Source: Streptomyces pristinaespiralis (GTDB lineage Bacteria; Actinomycetota; Actinomycetes; Streptomycetales; Streptomycetaceae). From it: DNA of 64,000 nucleotides. The first letter of the stretch is position 1; every line of letters starts with the position of its first letter. The translations under genes were made by a program, and so were the position numbers. Shown piece after piece: positions 43,985-52,919 of the stretch. The notes under the pieces were generated by a model. The model saw only the letters and a program-made list of their open reading frames with translations, did not search any database and had not been told where the DNA came from. The DNA lies in contig NZ_CP011340.1 of NCBI RefSeq assembly GCF_001278075.1, positions 1,736,001 through 1,800,000 of the forward strand, in the 5' to 3' direction.

Positions 43985-44836
43985 ATGGGTTCTCGACGAA
44001 CCGCTCGTCCCAACGCCCGCTCGCATGCCCGCCCGAAAGCCGGTCTTCGGGCCCGCAGCGCCGTACTGGCCCTCGGTGTGATCACCGTCACCGCCGGGGT
44101 CGGGGTCACGCTGGCCACGGGCGACGGGGACGACGGCGGAGCGAGCAGGGTCGAGACGAACGCCGCCGCGGACGCCGCGGAGGCGGGCGGCGAGCAGAGC
44201 GCGGCGAGCCCGTCGCTCCTCGCGTCCCCCTCCCCCTCGGCCAGTGCGAGCGCGAGCGCTTCGCCGCGGCCGAGCGCCACCGCCTCCGCCGCACCGAAGC
44301 GGGCACCGAGCCCGTCCGCGTCCACGACGAAGCCCCGGCCCCGGACGACGACACAGGCCGCGACCGGCGCCTCCTCGGGCGGCGACCGGCCCGGCTCGTC
44401 CTCCGGCGGCTCCGGATCGGGCACGTCCGGCGGCTCGGGCGGCTCGGACTCGAGCGGGCCCGAGGCCCAGGTCCTGTCGCTCGTCAACAAGGAGCGCGCC
44501 GCCGCGGGTTGCTCGCCGCTCACCGCCAACGCGAAGCTGACGCAGGCGGCCGACGACTACAGCGACGTCATGGCCCGCAGCGGCGTGATGTCGCACACCG
44601 GGCCCGACGGCTCCACGATGACGAGCCGTGTCGAGGCCGCCGGATACGTCTGGTCGACGCTGGGCGAGAACATAGCCAGGGGGCAGGCGGACGCCGCCTC
44701 CGTGATGAACTCGTGGATGAACAGCCCCGGCCATCGGGCGAACATACTGAACTGCTCGTTCAAGGAGCTCGGCGTCGGCGTCCACTTCGGCGACGGCGGC
44801 CCGTGGTGGACGCAGAACTTCGGCGCCGGCCGCTAG
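43985..44836 (+). CDS. Secreted CAP-domain (SCP/PR-1-like) protein
   Basis: 283 aa from ATG 43985. An N-terminal Arg-rich signal/anchor (AVLALGVITVTAGVGVTLA, ~28-47) is followed by a long Ser/Ala/Pro- and Gly/Ser-rich linker (~50-160) and a C-terminal CAP domain: VLSLVNKERAAAGCSPLTANAKLTQAADDYSDVMARSGVMSHTGPDG, GENIARG, and SWMNSPGHRANILNCSFKELGVG. CAP domains are extracellular, with possible binding or hydrolytic roles. A structured leader precedes it. Confidence 0.92.
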   Translation: MGSRRTARPNARSHARPKAGLRARSAVLALGVITVTAGVGVTLATGDGDDGGASRVETNAAADAAEAGGEQSAASPSLLASPSPSASASASASPRPSATASAAPKRAPSPSASTTKPRPRTTTQAATGASSGGDRPGSSSGGSGSGTSGGSGGSDSSGPEAQVLSLVNKERAAAGCSPLTANAKLTQAADDYSDVMARSGVMSHTGPDGSTMTSRVEAAGYVWSTLGENIARGQADAASVMNSWMNSPGHRANILNCSFKELGVGVHFGDGGPWWTQNFGAGR

Positions 44837-44963
44837 GACGTGTCCGGGCGACCTCTGGGGCGACGGTGCCTGACGCCGGTGGATCCCGCTGTCGAAGGTC
44901 TCGTCACGTGAGGCAAGAGCACTCCGGCTCGGGACATGAGCGGCCGGACAGGTCCTGGCCACG

Positions 44964-46607
44964 TCACTGCGCCTGCGCCTCCGCCGTGTAGCGGGCGTGC
45001 TGGTTCTGTACATGCAGGGTGTCGGGATGGTCGGGGCCGAGCACCCGCGTACGGTCGCGAACCAGATCGGCGTACAAATCCCGCGCGGCCGCCACATCCC
45101 CCGCCTCGGCCGTGTAGAAGGCATGCCAGTCCCGAGCAAACAGGGTGTCAGGGTGGTCGGCCCCCAGCACCCGAACGTGATCACGCACCAGATCGGCACA
45201 CAGATCCCGCGCGGCTGCCACATCCCCCGCCGCGCCCGTGTGGCGGGCGTGCCAGTCCCGTGCGCGCAGGGTCTGCGCGTCGTCAGCGCCCAGCACCCGG
45301 GTGCGGTCGCGCACCAGATCGGCGCACAGGTCCCGCGCGGCTGCCGCGTCACCCGCCGCGCCCGTGTAGCGGGCGTGCTGGTTCTGTACATGCAGGGTGT
45401 CGGGATGGTCAGGGCCGAGCACCCGCGTACGGTCGCGAACCAGATCGGCGTACAAGTCCCTCGCGGCCGCCACATCCCCCGCCTCGGCCGTGTAGAAGGC
45501 ATGCCAGTCCCGAGCAAACAGAGTGTCAGGGTGGTCGGCCCCCAGCACCCGAACGTGATCACGCACCAGATCGGCACACAGATCCCGCGCGGCTGCCACA
45601 TCCCCCGCCGCGCCCAGCGCCTGTGCCTCACGGGTGCGTTGTTGCAGGTCCGCTGTGATGAGACGTGTCGTCGCCGGTGGTGGGAGCGGGGCGGTCGGGG
45701 CCGTGGAGGGCGGACTGCCGAAGCCCTCGATCACCGCGAGCGCCTTGGCGGGGAGCCAGCTTGCGGCGGCGTGGGGGGCGTCGGTCCGGTCCCGGTGGTG
45801 CCTGAACTCCTCCAGCACCTGGCTCGGAGTCGGCCGTGCCTCCGGCTCCTTGGCCAGGCACCGCCCCACTACGTCAGCCAGCTCGCCGGGCAGGCCGTTC
45901 AGGTCCGGCGGCTGATACAGCGTCCGTGCCAGGACATCGCCCGCGCTCGGCCCCGTGAACGGTGCGTGCCCCGTTGCCGCGAACACCATCACCGCACCCA
46001 ACGCGAACACATCACTGGCCGGCCCGGCGGCTCCCCGGATGTGCTCCGGGGCCATGAACCCCGCGGTCCCCATCACATGCGTGGAAGCCGTACCCACCGC
46101 GTCCAGTGCCTTGGCGATCCCGAAATCGATCACTCGCGGTCCCTCAGCGGTCACCAGCACATTCGCCGGTTTAAGATCACGGTGCACCAACTGCGCACCA
46201 TGGACCGACAACAGGGCCTCCGCGATACCGGCCGCGACCCACCACACGCCTGCCGGCGGCAGTACCCCGGCCCGCTCGACGAGGGTGTCGAGCGGCGGCG
46301 CGGCGACGAACGCGACGGCCATCCAGAGCAGTTCCGCGTCCGACGGGGACACCTCGACCACGGGCGCGGTGAACGCTCCACTCACCGCCCGAGCCGCTGA
46401 GGCTTCCCGCACGAAACGTGCCCGGAACCCGTCCTCGTCGGCAAGATGCGGGCGGATCACCTTGACGGCGTACAACCGCGTGCCGAGGCCACGGGCCAGG
46501 TAGACGCGACCCATTCCGCCCTGCCCCAGTACGCGCAGGACCGTATACGGACCCACCGTCGTCGGGTCCCGGCCGTCCAGGGGACTGCCCCACATCAGGT
46601 CTGCCAC
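44964..46607 (-). CDS. Serine/threonine protein kinase with five 42-aa TPR-like repeats
   Basis: 547 aa, GTG 46607 (ATG 46595 also possible). Kinase domain (~15-275): P-loop LGQGGMGRVYLA, AVKVI lysine, HRDLKPANV, DFGIAKA, GTAGFMAPEHIRG. No membrane segment. After a Pro-rich linker come five tandem 42-residue TPR-like units (~333-541) of the type AAARDLCADLVRDHVRVLGADHPDTLFARDW. Units 1 and 4 are identical in protein, as are units 2 and 5. The repeats probably bind partner proteins. Cytoplasmic STPK with TPRs are common in Streptomyces, but near-identical repeats are not. Confidence 0.95.
   Translation of the reverse strand: MADLMWGSPLDGRDPTTVGPYTVLRVLGQGGMGRVYLARGLGTRLYAVKVIRPHLADEDGFRARFVREASAARAVSGAFTAPVVEVSPSDAELLWMAVAFVAAPPLDTLVERAGVLPPAGVWWVAAGIAEALLSVHGAQLVHRDLKPANVLVTAEGPRVIDFGIAKALDAVGTASTHVMGTAGFMAPEHIRGAAGPASDVFALGAVMVFAATGHAPFTGPSAGDVLARTLYQPPDLNGLPGELADVVGRCLAKEPEARPTPSQVLEEFRHHRDRTDAPHAAASWLPAKALAVIEGFGSPPSTAPTAPLPPPATTRLITADLQQRTREAQALGAAGDVAAARDLCADLVRDHVRVLGADHPDTLFARDWHAFYTAEAGDVAAARDLYADLVRDRTRVLGPDHPDTLHVQNQHARYTGAAGDAAAARDLCADLVRDRTRVLGADDAQTLRARDWHARHTGAAGDVAAARDLCADLVRDHVRVLGADHPDTLFARDWHAFYTAEAGDVAAARDLYADLVRDRTRVLGPDHPDTLHVQNQHARYTAEAQAQ
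44985..45614. repeat. Five tandem 126-bp coding repeats in kinase gene
   Basis: Units (in plus order) 44985-45110 (B'), 45111-45236 (A'), 45237-45362 (C), 45363-45488 (B), 45489-45614 (A). B' and B differ at 3 positions and A' and A at 1 position of 126, whereas A, B and C differ much more. This indicates a recent duplication of the A-B pair (252 bp) with a 378-bp period. Confidence 0.95.
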
Positions 46608-46815
46608 GAAGCTCCGATCCCACGAACTGGCTCTCCGTGGCCCATCATTGCCGAGTCGAGGAGATCATCGCCACCGCCTGTACGACTACTGCGCGGCGGC
46701 GCTGCCGTTGCCGGCCCCGGTCCGGTTGCGGACCGGACGCGGCTCAGCACCGCGTCCACCCCGGCGCCGCCGTACCGACCGATGACCGGGAAGCCGTCCG
46801 CGAAGCGCCCTGGTC

Positions 46816-48114
46816 TCACACCAGCGCGAAGGACACCCGCACCCGCGCGCCACCCATCGGGGCCCGGCTGATCTCCAGATGTCCGTCCGCGGCCTGCGCC
46901 GCCCGCGCCACGATGTCCAGGCCGAGCCCGGTGCTGCCCGCCCCGCCCACGCTGACGCCTCGGGTGAGAGCGGCCTGCGGATCGGCGACACCGGGGCCGG
47001 CGTCGTCCACGGTCAGCATCACGTGCCGGTCGTCGCGTTCCACCCGTACGGCGAAGGCGGTGCCCTGCGGGGTGTGCCGGAAGACGTTGCCGATCAAGGC
47101 GTCGACCACGGCGGCGAGGTCGTCCTCCAGGAACCGCACGGGCGTCCGCCGCGGTGTGAAGGAGCGTTCGCAGATGCGGTTCTGCTGCTTGGCGAGCACC
47201 GACCAGAACTCGAGTCGCATCGCGACGACCTCCGTCACCTCGCAGGGCCGCACCGGCGCCTGGGCGCCGCCCTGGCCCGCGGCCAGCGGGGTGCGGGCGG
47301 CGGTGATGATCGAGTCGAGTTCGCTCTCCAGCTGCGAGACGGCCGCGGTGATCCGCCGGGCTCCCGGCGAAGGGCCCATGAGGTCCGCCTCGAGGTACAG
47401 CGCGGTCAGCGGGGTGCGCAGACGGTGCGAGAGGTCGGCGACCATCTCACGTTCGATGGCGAGCAGTTCCACGACCCGGTCGGCCATGGTGTTGAACGCC
47501 GCGCCGGCGTCCTGGAGCTCCGGCGGACCGTCCGGTTCGACCCGTACGTCCAGGTCGCCGGAGCCGAGCGCCAGTGAGGCCCGCTTGAGGCTCTGCGAGG
47601 AGCGGACGACCCGGGCGCCCAGCCGGTCCGCGACGAGCACGGAGCCGCCCACCAGCCCCAGCGCCAGCAGCGACATCACGCCCCAGGAGGCCCACACCCC
47701 GCGGGTCAGGTCCGCGGCCGGCACGTACGCCTCGACGACGGCGACCCGGTCCCTGGGCAGGACGACGGGCTGGAGGTAGACCCATCCCTCCGCGGTGTCC
47801 ATGGCCAGCGTGCCCCGGCTGCGTACCGCCCGGTCGAGGGCTTCGCGCGGGGCGTGCGGGGTGCCGACGAACCCGCCGTCCGGGAGCCGTACGGCCAGCC
47901 GGTCGTGGGAGTCCAGCTCCGCGACGGCCTGCTGGACGTCGCTCCGGCGGGTGGTGAGGGCGAGGACCGGCGACAGGGCGGACGCCCGCTGTTCCGCGGC
48001 GGTGGTCACCCGGTCGCGGGCCTGCTCACGGACAAGCAGGGCGAGGGGGATGAGGAAGGACAGCGCGACCATCGACGTCACGGCCAGCGCGATCCCGGCG
48101 AGCGCACGTCTCAT
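46816..48114 (-). CDS. Two-component sensor histidine kinase
   Basis: 432 aa from ATG 48114, overlapping the response-regulator stop (ATGA). Membrane segments at ~8-28 and ~143-163 flank an extracellular domain; then HAMP (~165-215), HisKA with DLSHRLRTPLTAL (phospho-acceptor His230) and HATPase_c (NVFRHTPQGTAFAV as N box, DDAGPGV, GSTGLGLDIV). It phosphorylates the OmpR-type regulator encoded upstream. The signal is unknown. Confidence 0.95.
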   Translation of the reverse strand: MRRALAGIALAVTSMVALSFLIPLALLVREQARDRVTTAAEQRASALSPVLALTTRRSDVQQAVAELDSHDRLAVRLPDGGFVGTPHAPREALDRAVRSRGTLAMDTAEGWVYLQPVVLPRDRVAVVEAYVPAADLTRGVWASWGVMSLLALGLVGGSVLVADRLGARVVRSSQSLKRASLALGSGDLDVRVEPDGPPELQDAGAAFNTMADRVVELLAIEREMVADLSHRLRTPLTALYLEADLMGPSPGARRITAAVSQLESELDSIITAARTPLAAGQGGAQAPVRPCEVTEVVAMRLEFWSVLAKQQNRICERSFTPRRTPVRFLEDDLAAVVDALIGNVFRHTPQGTAFAVRVERDDRHVMLTVDDAGPGVADPQAALTRGVSVGGAGSTGLGLDIVARAAQAADGHLEISRAPMGGARVRVSFALV

Positions 48115-48803
48115 GAGGGCGAGGTGACCAGTTTGATGCCGATTCCGCGCACAGTGTGGAGGTATCGGGGAGCTGATGCCTTTTCGCCCATTTTCCTGCG
48201 GAGGGCGGAGAGGTGGACGTCCACGGTCTGGTCCTCCAGGTACGGCTGCTGCCACACCTCCGCGAGGATGCGCTTGCGGGACATGACCTGGTCCGCGTGT
48301 GCCGCCAGGTACGCGAGAAGATCGAACTCCCGGCGGGTGAGAGCGAGCTCACGTCCGGCGAGGTGGGCGGTTCGGGCGCGTGGGTCGATCCGCAGCTCCC
48401 CGACCTGGACGACGGGCTGCCGGTCGACGGCGTCCACCGCCGGCCCGGACCGGCGCAGCACGGCGGCGAGGCGGGCCGCCAGCTGACCGCCGGAGAACGG
48501 CTTGACCATGTAGTCGTCGGCCCCCGCGTTGAGCAGTCTGATGGTCTCCGTGTCGTCGTCGCGCGCGGTGGCGACCAGCACGGGGACCCGGGATATGCCC
48601 CGGATCATCCTCAGCACGTCGAGCCCGTCCAGATCGGGCAGCCCGAGGTCGAGCACCACGATGTCGGGCGGGCACTGGGTCACTTCGCGCAGCGCCTCGA
48701 AGCCCTGGTGGGCGGTCTTCACCGCGTACCCGTGTCCGGTGAGGACCTCGATGAGCGCGGCCCGGATGACAGGGTCGTCCTCGACGACAAGTACGGAGGC
48801 CAT
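48111..48803 (-). CDS. OmpR/PhoB-type response regulator
   Basis: 230 aa from ATG 48803. Receiver: VLVVEDDPVIRAAL, phospho-acceptor Asp52 in VVLDLGLPDLDG, conserved Lys in YMVKPF. C-terminal winged helix: LTRREFDLLAYLAAHADQVMSRKRILAEVW, VDVHLSALRRKMGE, TVRGIGIKL. Cotranscribed with its kinase. It is divergent, with only 36 bp between starts, from the secreted-protein gene at 48840, a likely target. Confidence 0.96.
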   Translation of the reverse strand: MASVLVVEDDPVIRAALIEVLTGHGYAVKTAHQGFEALREVTQCPPDIVVLDLGLPDLDGLDVLRMIRGISRVPVLVATARDDDTETIRLLNAGADDYMVKPFSGGQLAARLAAVLRRSGPAVDAVDRQPVVQVGELRIDPRARTAHLAGRELALTRREFDLLAYLAAHADQVMSRKRILAEVWQQPYLEDQTVDVHLSALRRKMGEKASAPRYLHTVRGIGIKLVTSPS

Positions 48804-48839
48804 GAGCAGGCACGTTAGCCGGTCCGTCACTATGGTGTC

Positions 48840-49427
48840 GTGTCCCGCCTTCCGCGTTATCTGCTCATCTGGCTGTCGTGCACCGCGGCCAGTGTCACGG
48901 CCGTGATGATCACGGTCCATTTCGTGGTGGGTTCGACCAGACCGACGGCACCGGTCGCGCAGTCCGCGCCCAGGGACTTCGCGGCGGCGCCCCGGTCGTC
49001 CTCCCCCGCGGCGAGCCCTTCCCCTTCGCCCAGCGCCGAGCCGACACCGAGTGTGCGCACGCCGTCGCCGACGCCGACCCCGACGACCGAGAAGCCGCGT
49101 ACGGCGACGCCGACCCCGGCGGCCCGTGAGACGCCGCGCCCCTCGGAGGAGCAGCCCGCCACGCCCCCGGCCGGCGGTCAGGGCTGCGAGGAGGGCGGCT
49201 CGGGTGTGCACACGATCTCGTCCCAGGGCGGCAAGGCGACCGTGCGCTACGGCAGCGGTGGTGTGTGCCTCATCTCGGCCGTGCCGAACGAGGGCTTCAC
49301 GGTCAGCACGTCGCAGACCGCGCCCGAGACGCTGACGGCGACCTTCTCGGCCGACCGCCACCGCTCGGAGATCACCGCCACGACCGAACCCTCCGACCGG
49401 GCGAGCGTGCGCGAGACCTCGTTCTGA
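48840..49427 (+). CDS. Secreted or membrane-anchored protein with Pro/Ser/Thr linker
   Basis: 195 aa from GTG 48840. One N-terminal hydrophobic segment (YLLIWLSCTAASVTAVMITVHFVVG), a long Ser/Pro/Thr-rich linker (~40-110), then a ~75-residue C-terminal domain with two Cys (QGCEEGGSGVHTISSQGG, GGVCLISAVPNEGF) that may form a disulfide. Not a known family to me. Divergent from the two-component system. Confidence 0.75.
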   Translation: MSRLPRYLLIWLSCTAASVTAVMITVHFVVGSTRPTAPVAQSAPRDFAAAPRSSSPAASPSPSPSAEPTPSVRTPSPTPTPTTEKPRTATPTPAARETPRPSEEQPATPPAGGQGCEEGGSGVHTISSQGGKATVRYGSGGVCLISAVPNEGFTVSTSQTAPETLTATFSADRHRSEITATTEPSDRASVRETSF

Positions 49428-49537
49428 CCTCTCCGGTCGGCGCGCTCTCCGGTCGGCAACCTTTCGGGCTCCGGCGCCCACTGCTTGGCATGCCCCTACC
49501 AAAACGAGGGCACCCCCACGCAGAACGGGAACGACGC

Positions 49538-51646
49538 ATGACTGAGACAGGCGGCAAGGCGCGGCACCGCCGCGGGAGCGGGAAGCTGCGGGTCGGTGTG
49601 CCGCTGGCCCTGACGGCAGCGGTGGGCCTGGCGTACGGCACGGTCTTCGGGGTCTTCGGCCAGGACGCCCGGCCCGAAGCCTCGGCGGCCGGCACGGCGA
49701 CCGGCACAGCGGCCGGCACAGCGACCGGCACGGCTTCCGGCACGGCGGCGTGGACCGATGACGTCGCCGACGGTTTCGCGTCCGTCGACGCCCTGGGCCA
49801 GAAGGGCACGTACGGCGGCCGGGACGGCAGGACCGTGACCGTACGGACGCAGGCGGACCTGGAGAAATACGCGACCGCGGCCGAGCCCTACGTCATCGTG
49901 GTGGCCGGCACGATCACCATGAACCCCAAGGGCAAGGAGATCAAGGTCGCGTCCGACAAGACGATCGTCGGCTCCGGCACCTCGGGCCACATCGTCGGGG
50001 GCGGCTTCTTCCTCGGGCAGGGCGTCCACAACGTGATCATCCGGAACCTGACAATCCGGGACTCCTACCACGGCACATGGAACGACAAGGAGCACGACTG
50101 GGACGCCGTCCAGATGGACGGAGCGCACCACGTCTGGATCGATCACAACGACCTGCGTCACATGGCCGACGGGCTGATCGACAGCCGCAAGGACACCACG
50201 TATGTGACGGTGTCCTGGAACAGGCTGAGCGACAACAACAAGACGTTCGGCATCGGCTGGACGGAGAACGTCACGGCCGACCTCACGATCCACCACAACT
50301 GGTTCCACGAGACCGAGCAGCGCAACCCGTCCACCGACAACGTGGCCCACGCCCACCTCTACAACAACTACCTCCAGGACGTCCCCGGCACGGACATCAC
50401 CACCGCCTACGGCAACTATGCCCGCGGCGGGACCCGGATGGTGCTGGAGAACAGCTACTTCCAGGGCCTGCGGAACCCGGTCACCAAGGACACCACGGCC
50501 GCCGTCGTCCAGCGCGGCAACGTCTTCTCCGGCACGAGCGGCCGCAACGAGAGCGGCGGCACGGCGTTCGACCCCCGGGCCTACTACGACTACACACTCG
50601 ACCGGGCGGCGGACGTCCCCGCGCTGCTGAGGTCGGGAGCCGGGCCGAGGGCGGCCATCGGAACGGCGAACGCCCTCGCGGCCGAAGCCACCACCCTCAC
50701 GGTCGCCAAGGACGGCACCGGCCGGTACACGAGCGTGCAGAAGGCCGTCGACGCCGTCCCGGCGGGCAACACCGCCCGCGTGGTGATCGCCGTGAAGCCC
50801 GGCACCTATCGCGAGACGGTCAAGGTGCCCGCCACCAAGCCCCACATCACGATCCAGGGGACCGGTGCGAGCCGCAAGGACACCGTCATCGTCTTCGGGA
50901 ACGCCGCGGGTACGCCGAAGCCGGACGGCTCCGGAACCTACGGCACCGGCGGCAGCGCCACCGTCGCGGTGGAGGCGGACGACTTCCAGGCCCGCAACCT
51001 CACCGTCTCCAACGACTTCGACGAGGCGAGGAACCAGCACCTCAACGGACACCAGGCGGTGGCCCTGCGCACCGCCGCCGACCGGATCGTCCTCGACGGC
51101 GTCATCGTCAGCGGCGACCAGGACACCCTGCTGCTCGACACCGCCTCCAAGGACGCCCTCGGCCGGGTCCACATGTCCAACTCGTACGTCATCGGCAACG
51201 TGGACTTCATCTTCGGCCGTGCGACCGCCGTGATCGACAGGTCCGTCATCACCCTCAAGAAGCGGTGGAACGGGACGTCCGCCGGCTACGTCACGGCACC
51301 GAGCACCCCCGCGCACCGCAAGGGATTCCTCATCACCCGCTCCACCGTCAACGGCGACGTGTCCGCCGGCACCTTCCACCTCGGCCGGCCCTGGCACGCC
51401 GGCGGGGACGCCACGCTCGATCCGCAGACCACGGTCCGTGACACCAGCCTGAGCGCCGCGGTGCGGACGGCGCCGTGGACGGACATGGGCGGTTTCTCCT
51501 GGAAGGACGACCGGTTCGCCGAATACCGCAACACCGGCCCCGGCTCCGGGCCGGCCGGCACGGACCGGCCCCACCTGACCGACGCACAGGCCGCCGGGCA
51601 GGAGCCCGCGGACTGGCTCGGCGGCTGGACCCCGACCGCGGGGTGA
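49538..51646 (+). CDS. Bifunctional pectate lyase (PL1) - pectin methylesterase (CE8)
   Basis: 702 aa from ATG 49538. N-terminal signal/anchor (~20-42), a GTA-rich linker, then a PL1 parallel beta-helix (~75-375): VAGTITMNPKGKEIKVASDKTIVGSG, VHNVIIRNLTIRDS, EHDWDAVQMDGAHHVWIDHNDL (Ca-binding Asp region), FGIGWTENVTADLTIHHNWF and the RNPSTD region. A second beta-helix, CE8 pectinesterase, begins ~390 (LTVAKDGTGRYTSVQKAVDAVP) with catalytic Asp residues in VSGDQDTLLLD and NVDFIFGRATAV and the GRPWH Arg. The enzyme would demethylate pectin and cleave the resulting pectate, outside the cell. Confidence 0.95.
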   Translation: MTETGGKARHRRGSGKLRVGVPLALTAAVGLAYGTVFGVFGQDARPEASAAGTATGTAAGTATGTASGTAAWTDDVADGFASVDALGQKGTYGGRDGRTVTVRTQADLEKYATAAEPYVIVVAGTITMNPKGKEIKVASDKTIVGSGTSGHIVGGGFFLGQGVHNVIIRNLTIRDSYHGTWNDKEHDWDAVQMDGAHHVWIDHNDLRHMADGLIDSRKDTTYVTVSWNRLSDNNKTFGIGWTENVTADLTIHHNWFHETEQRNPSTDNVAHAHLYNNYLQDVPGTDITTAYGNYARGGTRMVLENSYFQGLRNPVTKDTTAAVVQRGNVFSGTSGRNESGGTAFDPRAYYDYTLDRAADVPALLRSGAGPRAAIGTANALAAEATTLTVAKDGTGRYTSVQKAVDAVPAGNTARVVIAVKPGTYRETVKVPATKPHITIQGTGASRKDTVIVFGNAAGTPKPDGSGTYGTGGSATVAVEADDFQARNLTVSNDFDEARNQHLNGHQAVALRTAADRIVLDGVIVSGDQDTLLLDTASKDALGRVHMSNSYVIGNVDFIFGRATAVIDRSVITLKKRWNGTSAGYVTAPSTPAHRKGFLITRSTVNGDVSAGTFHLGRPWHAGGDATLDPQTTVRDTSLSAAVRTAPWTDMGGFSWKDDRFAEYRNTGPGSGPAGTDRPHLTDAQAAGQEPADWLGGWTPTAG
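49691..49750 (+). repeat. 12-bp coding repeats in linker, five units
   Basis: Five 12-bp units (GGCACRGCGRCC type, starting at 49691, 49703, 49715, 49727 and 49739) encode a GTA-x repeat between the membrane anchor and the pectate lyase domain. They form a flexible spacer. Confidence 0.8.
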
Positions 51647-51664
51647 CCTGCGCGGCGTCCGCGT

Positions 51665-51733
51665 GACGTCCCGCGGGACAGGTGCCGGACGTCCCGCGGG
51701 ACAGGCGCCGGACGTCCCGCGGGACAGGCGCCG
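51665..51733. repeat. 23-bp tandem repeats, each with a palindrome, three units
   Basis: Three copies of GACGTCCCGCGGGACAGGYG followed by CCG (51665-51687, 51688-51710, 51711-51733). Each contains the perfect palindrome GTCCCGCGGGAC. The array sits right after the pectinolytic gene and abuts the terminator at 51733. Confidence 0.9.
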
Positions 51734-51762
51734 GACGGCGTGGCGACGACGCCACGCCGTCC
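51733..51762. terminator. Terminator hairpin after pectate lyase gene
   Basis: GGACGGCGTGGC and GCCACGCCGTCC form a perfect 12-bp stem with the loop GACGAC. It lies between the convergent pectinolytic gene (ends 51646) and the PhzF gene (ends 51862). Confidence 0.8.
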
Positions 51763-51861
51763 GGCGGCGCCCTCGCGAGGCGTGACGGTCCACGCGGCCC
51801 GGGACCGGCGGCGCGGACCGGCGGCGCGGACGGGCCCGGCCAGGGTGCGGAGCCGGCGGCG

Positions 51862-52728
51862 TCAGGCGATCCGCGTACCGGCCCCCGAGACCCGTACCCG
51901 CTTGTCCCCCGCGCGCAGTTCCACGGTCAGCACACCGGGGCGGCCCATGTCCGCGCCCTGGTGGAGGGTGAGGACCGACGCCTCGGGGACCAGGCCCAGC
52001 TCGCGGGCGTACGCGCCGAACGCTCCCGCCGCCGCGCCCGTCGCCGGGTCCTCCACGACGCCGCCCACCGGGAACGGGTCGCGCACGTGGAAGACGGTCC
52101 CCGACTCCCGCCACACCAACTGGACCGTGGTCAGGTCGAGCCGGCGCATGAGGGCCTCGAGGCGGTCGAAGTCGTACGCCAGGTCCGCCAGCCTGGCCCG
52201 GGTCGCGGCGCCGAGTACCAGATGGCGTGCGCCCGCGAAGGCGATACGCGGCGGCAGCGCGGGGTCCAGGTCCGCGGCCGGCCAGTCGAGCGCGGCCAGT
52301 GCCTCCGCGAGGTCCGCGTCCGCGATCTCCTCGCTGTGGGGCTCGACCGTGGTCAGGGTCGCCCGCAGCGCGCCGTCCTCCTCGGCCACGGTCACCGGGA
52401 CCGTCCCGGCGCGGGTCGAGAACACGAGGTCCCCGGCCCCGATCCGCTCCCCGAGGGCGACGGCGGTGGCCACGGTGGCGTGCCCGCAGAACGGCACCTC
52501 CGCCCTGGGGCTGAAGTAGCGGATGGTGAACGTCCGTCCCGGTTCCCCTTCGAGCCCCTCGGGCGGCGCGGTCACGAACGCGGACTCGCTGTACCCGAGC
52601 TCCGCCGCGATGGCGAGCATCCCGGCGTCGTCCAGTCCCGCGGCGTCGAGGACCACTCCGGCGGGATTGCCGCCCTCGGGGTCGCCGGAGAAGGCGGTGT
52701 AGCGCAGGACTTCGTGCTTCGTCGTCAT
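51862..52728 (-). CDS. PhzF-family isomerase/epimerase-like protein
   Basis: 288 aa. Begins RYTAFSGDPEGGNPAGVVLD with the catalytic Glu region as ELGYSESAFV, then RYFSPRAEVPFCGHATVATAVAL and, in the second half, VEDPATGAAAGAFGAY. These match the duplicated diaminopimelate-epimerase fold of PhzF proteins, which isomerise small metabolites; outside phenazine clusters the substrate is usually unknown. Confidence 0.92.
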   Translation of the reverse strand: MTTKHEVLRYTAFSGDPEGGNPAGVVLDAAGLDDAGMLAIAAELGYSESAFVTAPPEGLEGEPGRTFTIRYFSPRAEVPFCGHATVATAVALGERIGAGDLVFSTRAGTVPVTVAEEDGALRATLTTVEPHSEEIADADLAEALAALDWPAADLDPALPPRIAFAGARHLVLGAATRARLADLAYDFDRLEALMRRLDLTTVQLVWRESGTVFHVRDPFPVGGVVEDPATGAAAGAFGAYARELGLVPEASVLTLHQGADMGRPGVLTVELRAGDKRVRVSGAGTRIA

Positions 52729-52919
52729 GACCGTCCGAACTGTCGGGCCAAGGCGTGTGTTCCCGGCCGGTGGCCCGCTCTTCCAAGGATCGACATCGCA
52801 GCCGTGTCAATCGTGGCGATCTTGGTGTTGGTCTCCGCGGCCGGTGCGCTGGGATGCTGGCCCGCGAGAGCCGGCCGGGACCGCGGGCGGCTCGACGGCG
52901 AGGTGGGGGTTGCGTTTCC

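Noticed and set aside
44985..45614. Regular 126-bp repeats as a non-coding repeat array
   Set aside because: They are in frame within the kinase gene and encode 42-aa TPR-like units.
51665..51733. Possible CRISPR array
   Set aside because: The three 23-bp units are directly adjacent with no spacers, and no cas gene is present.
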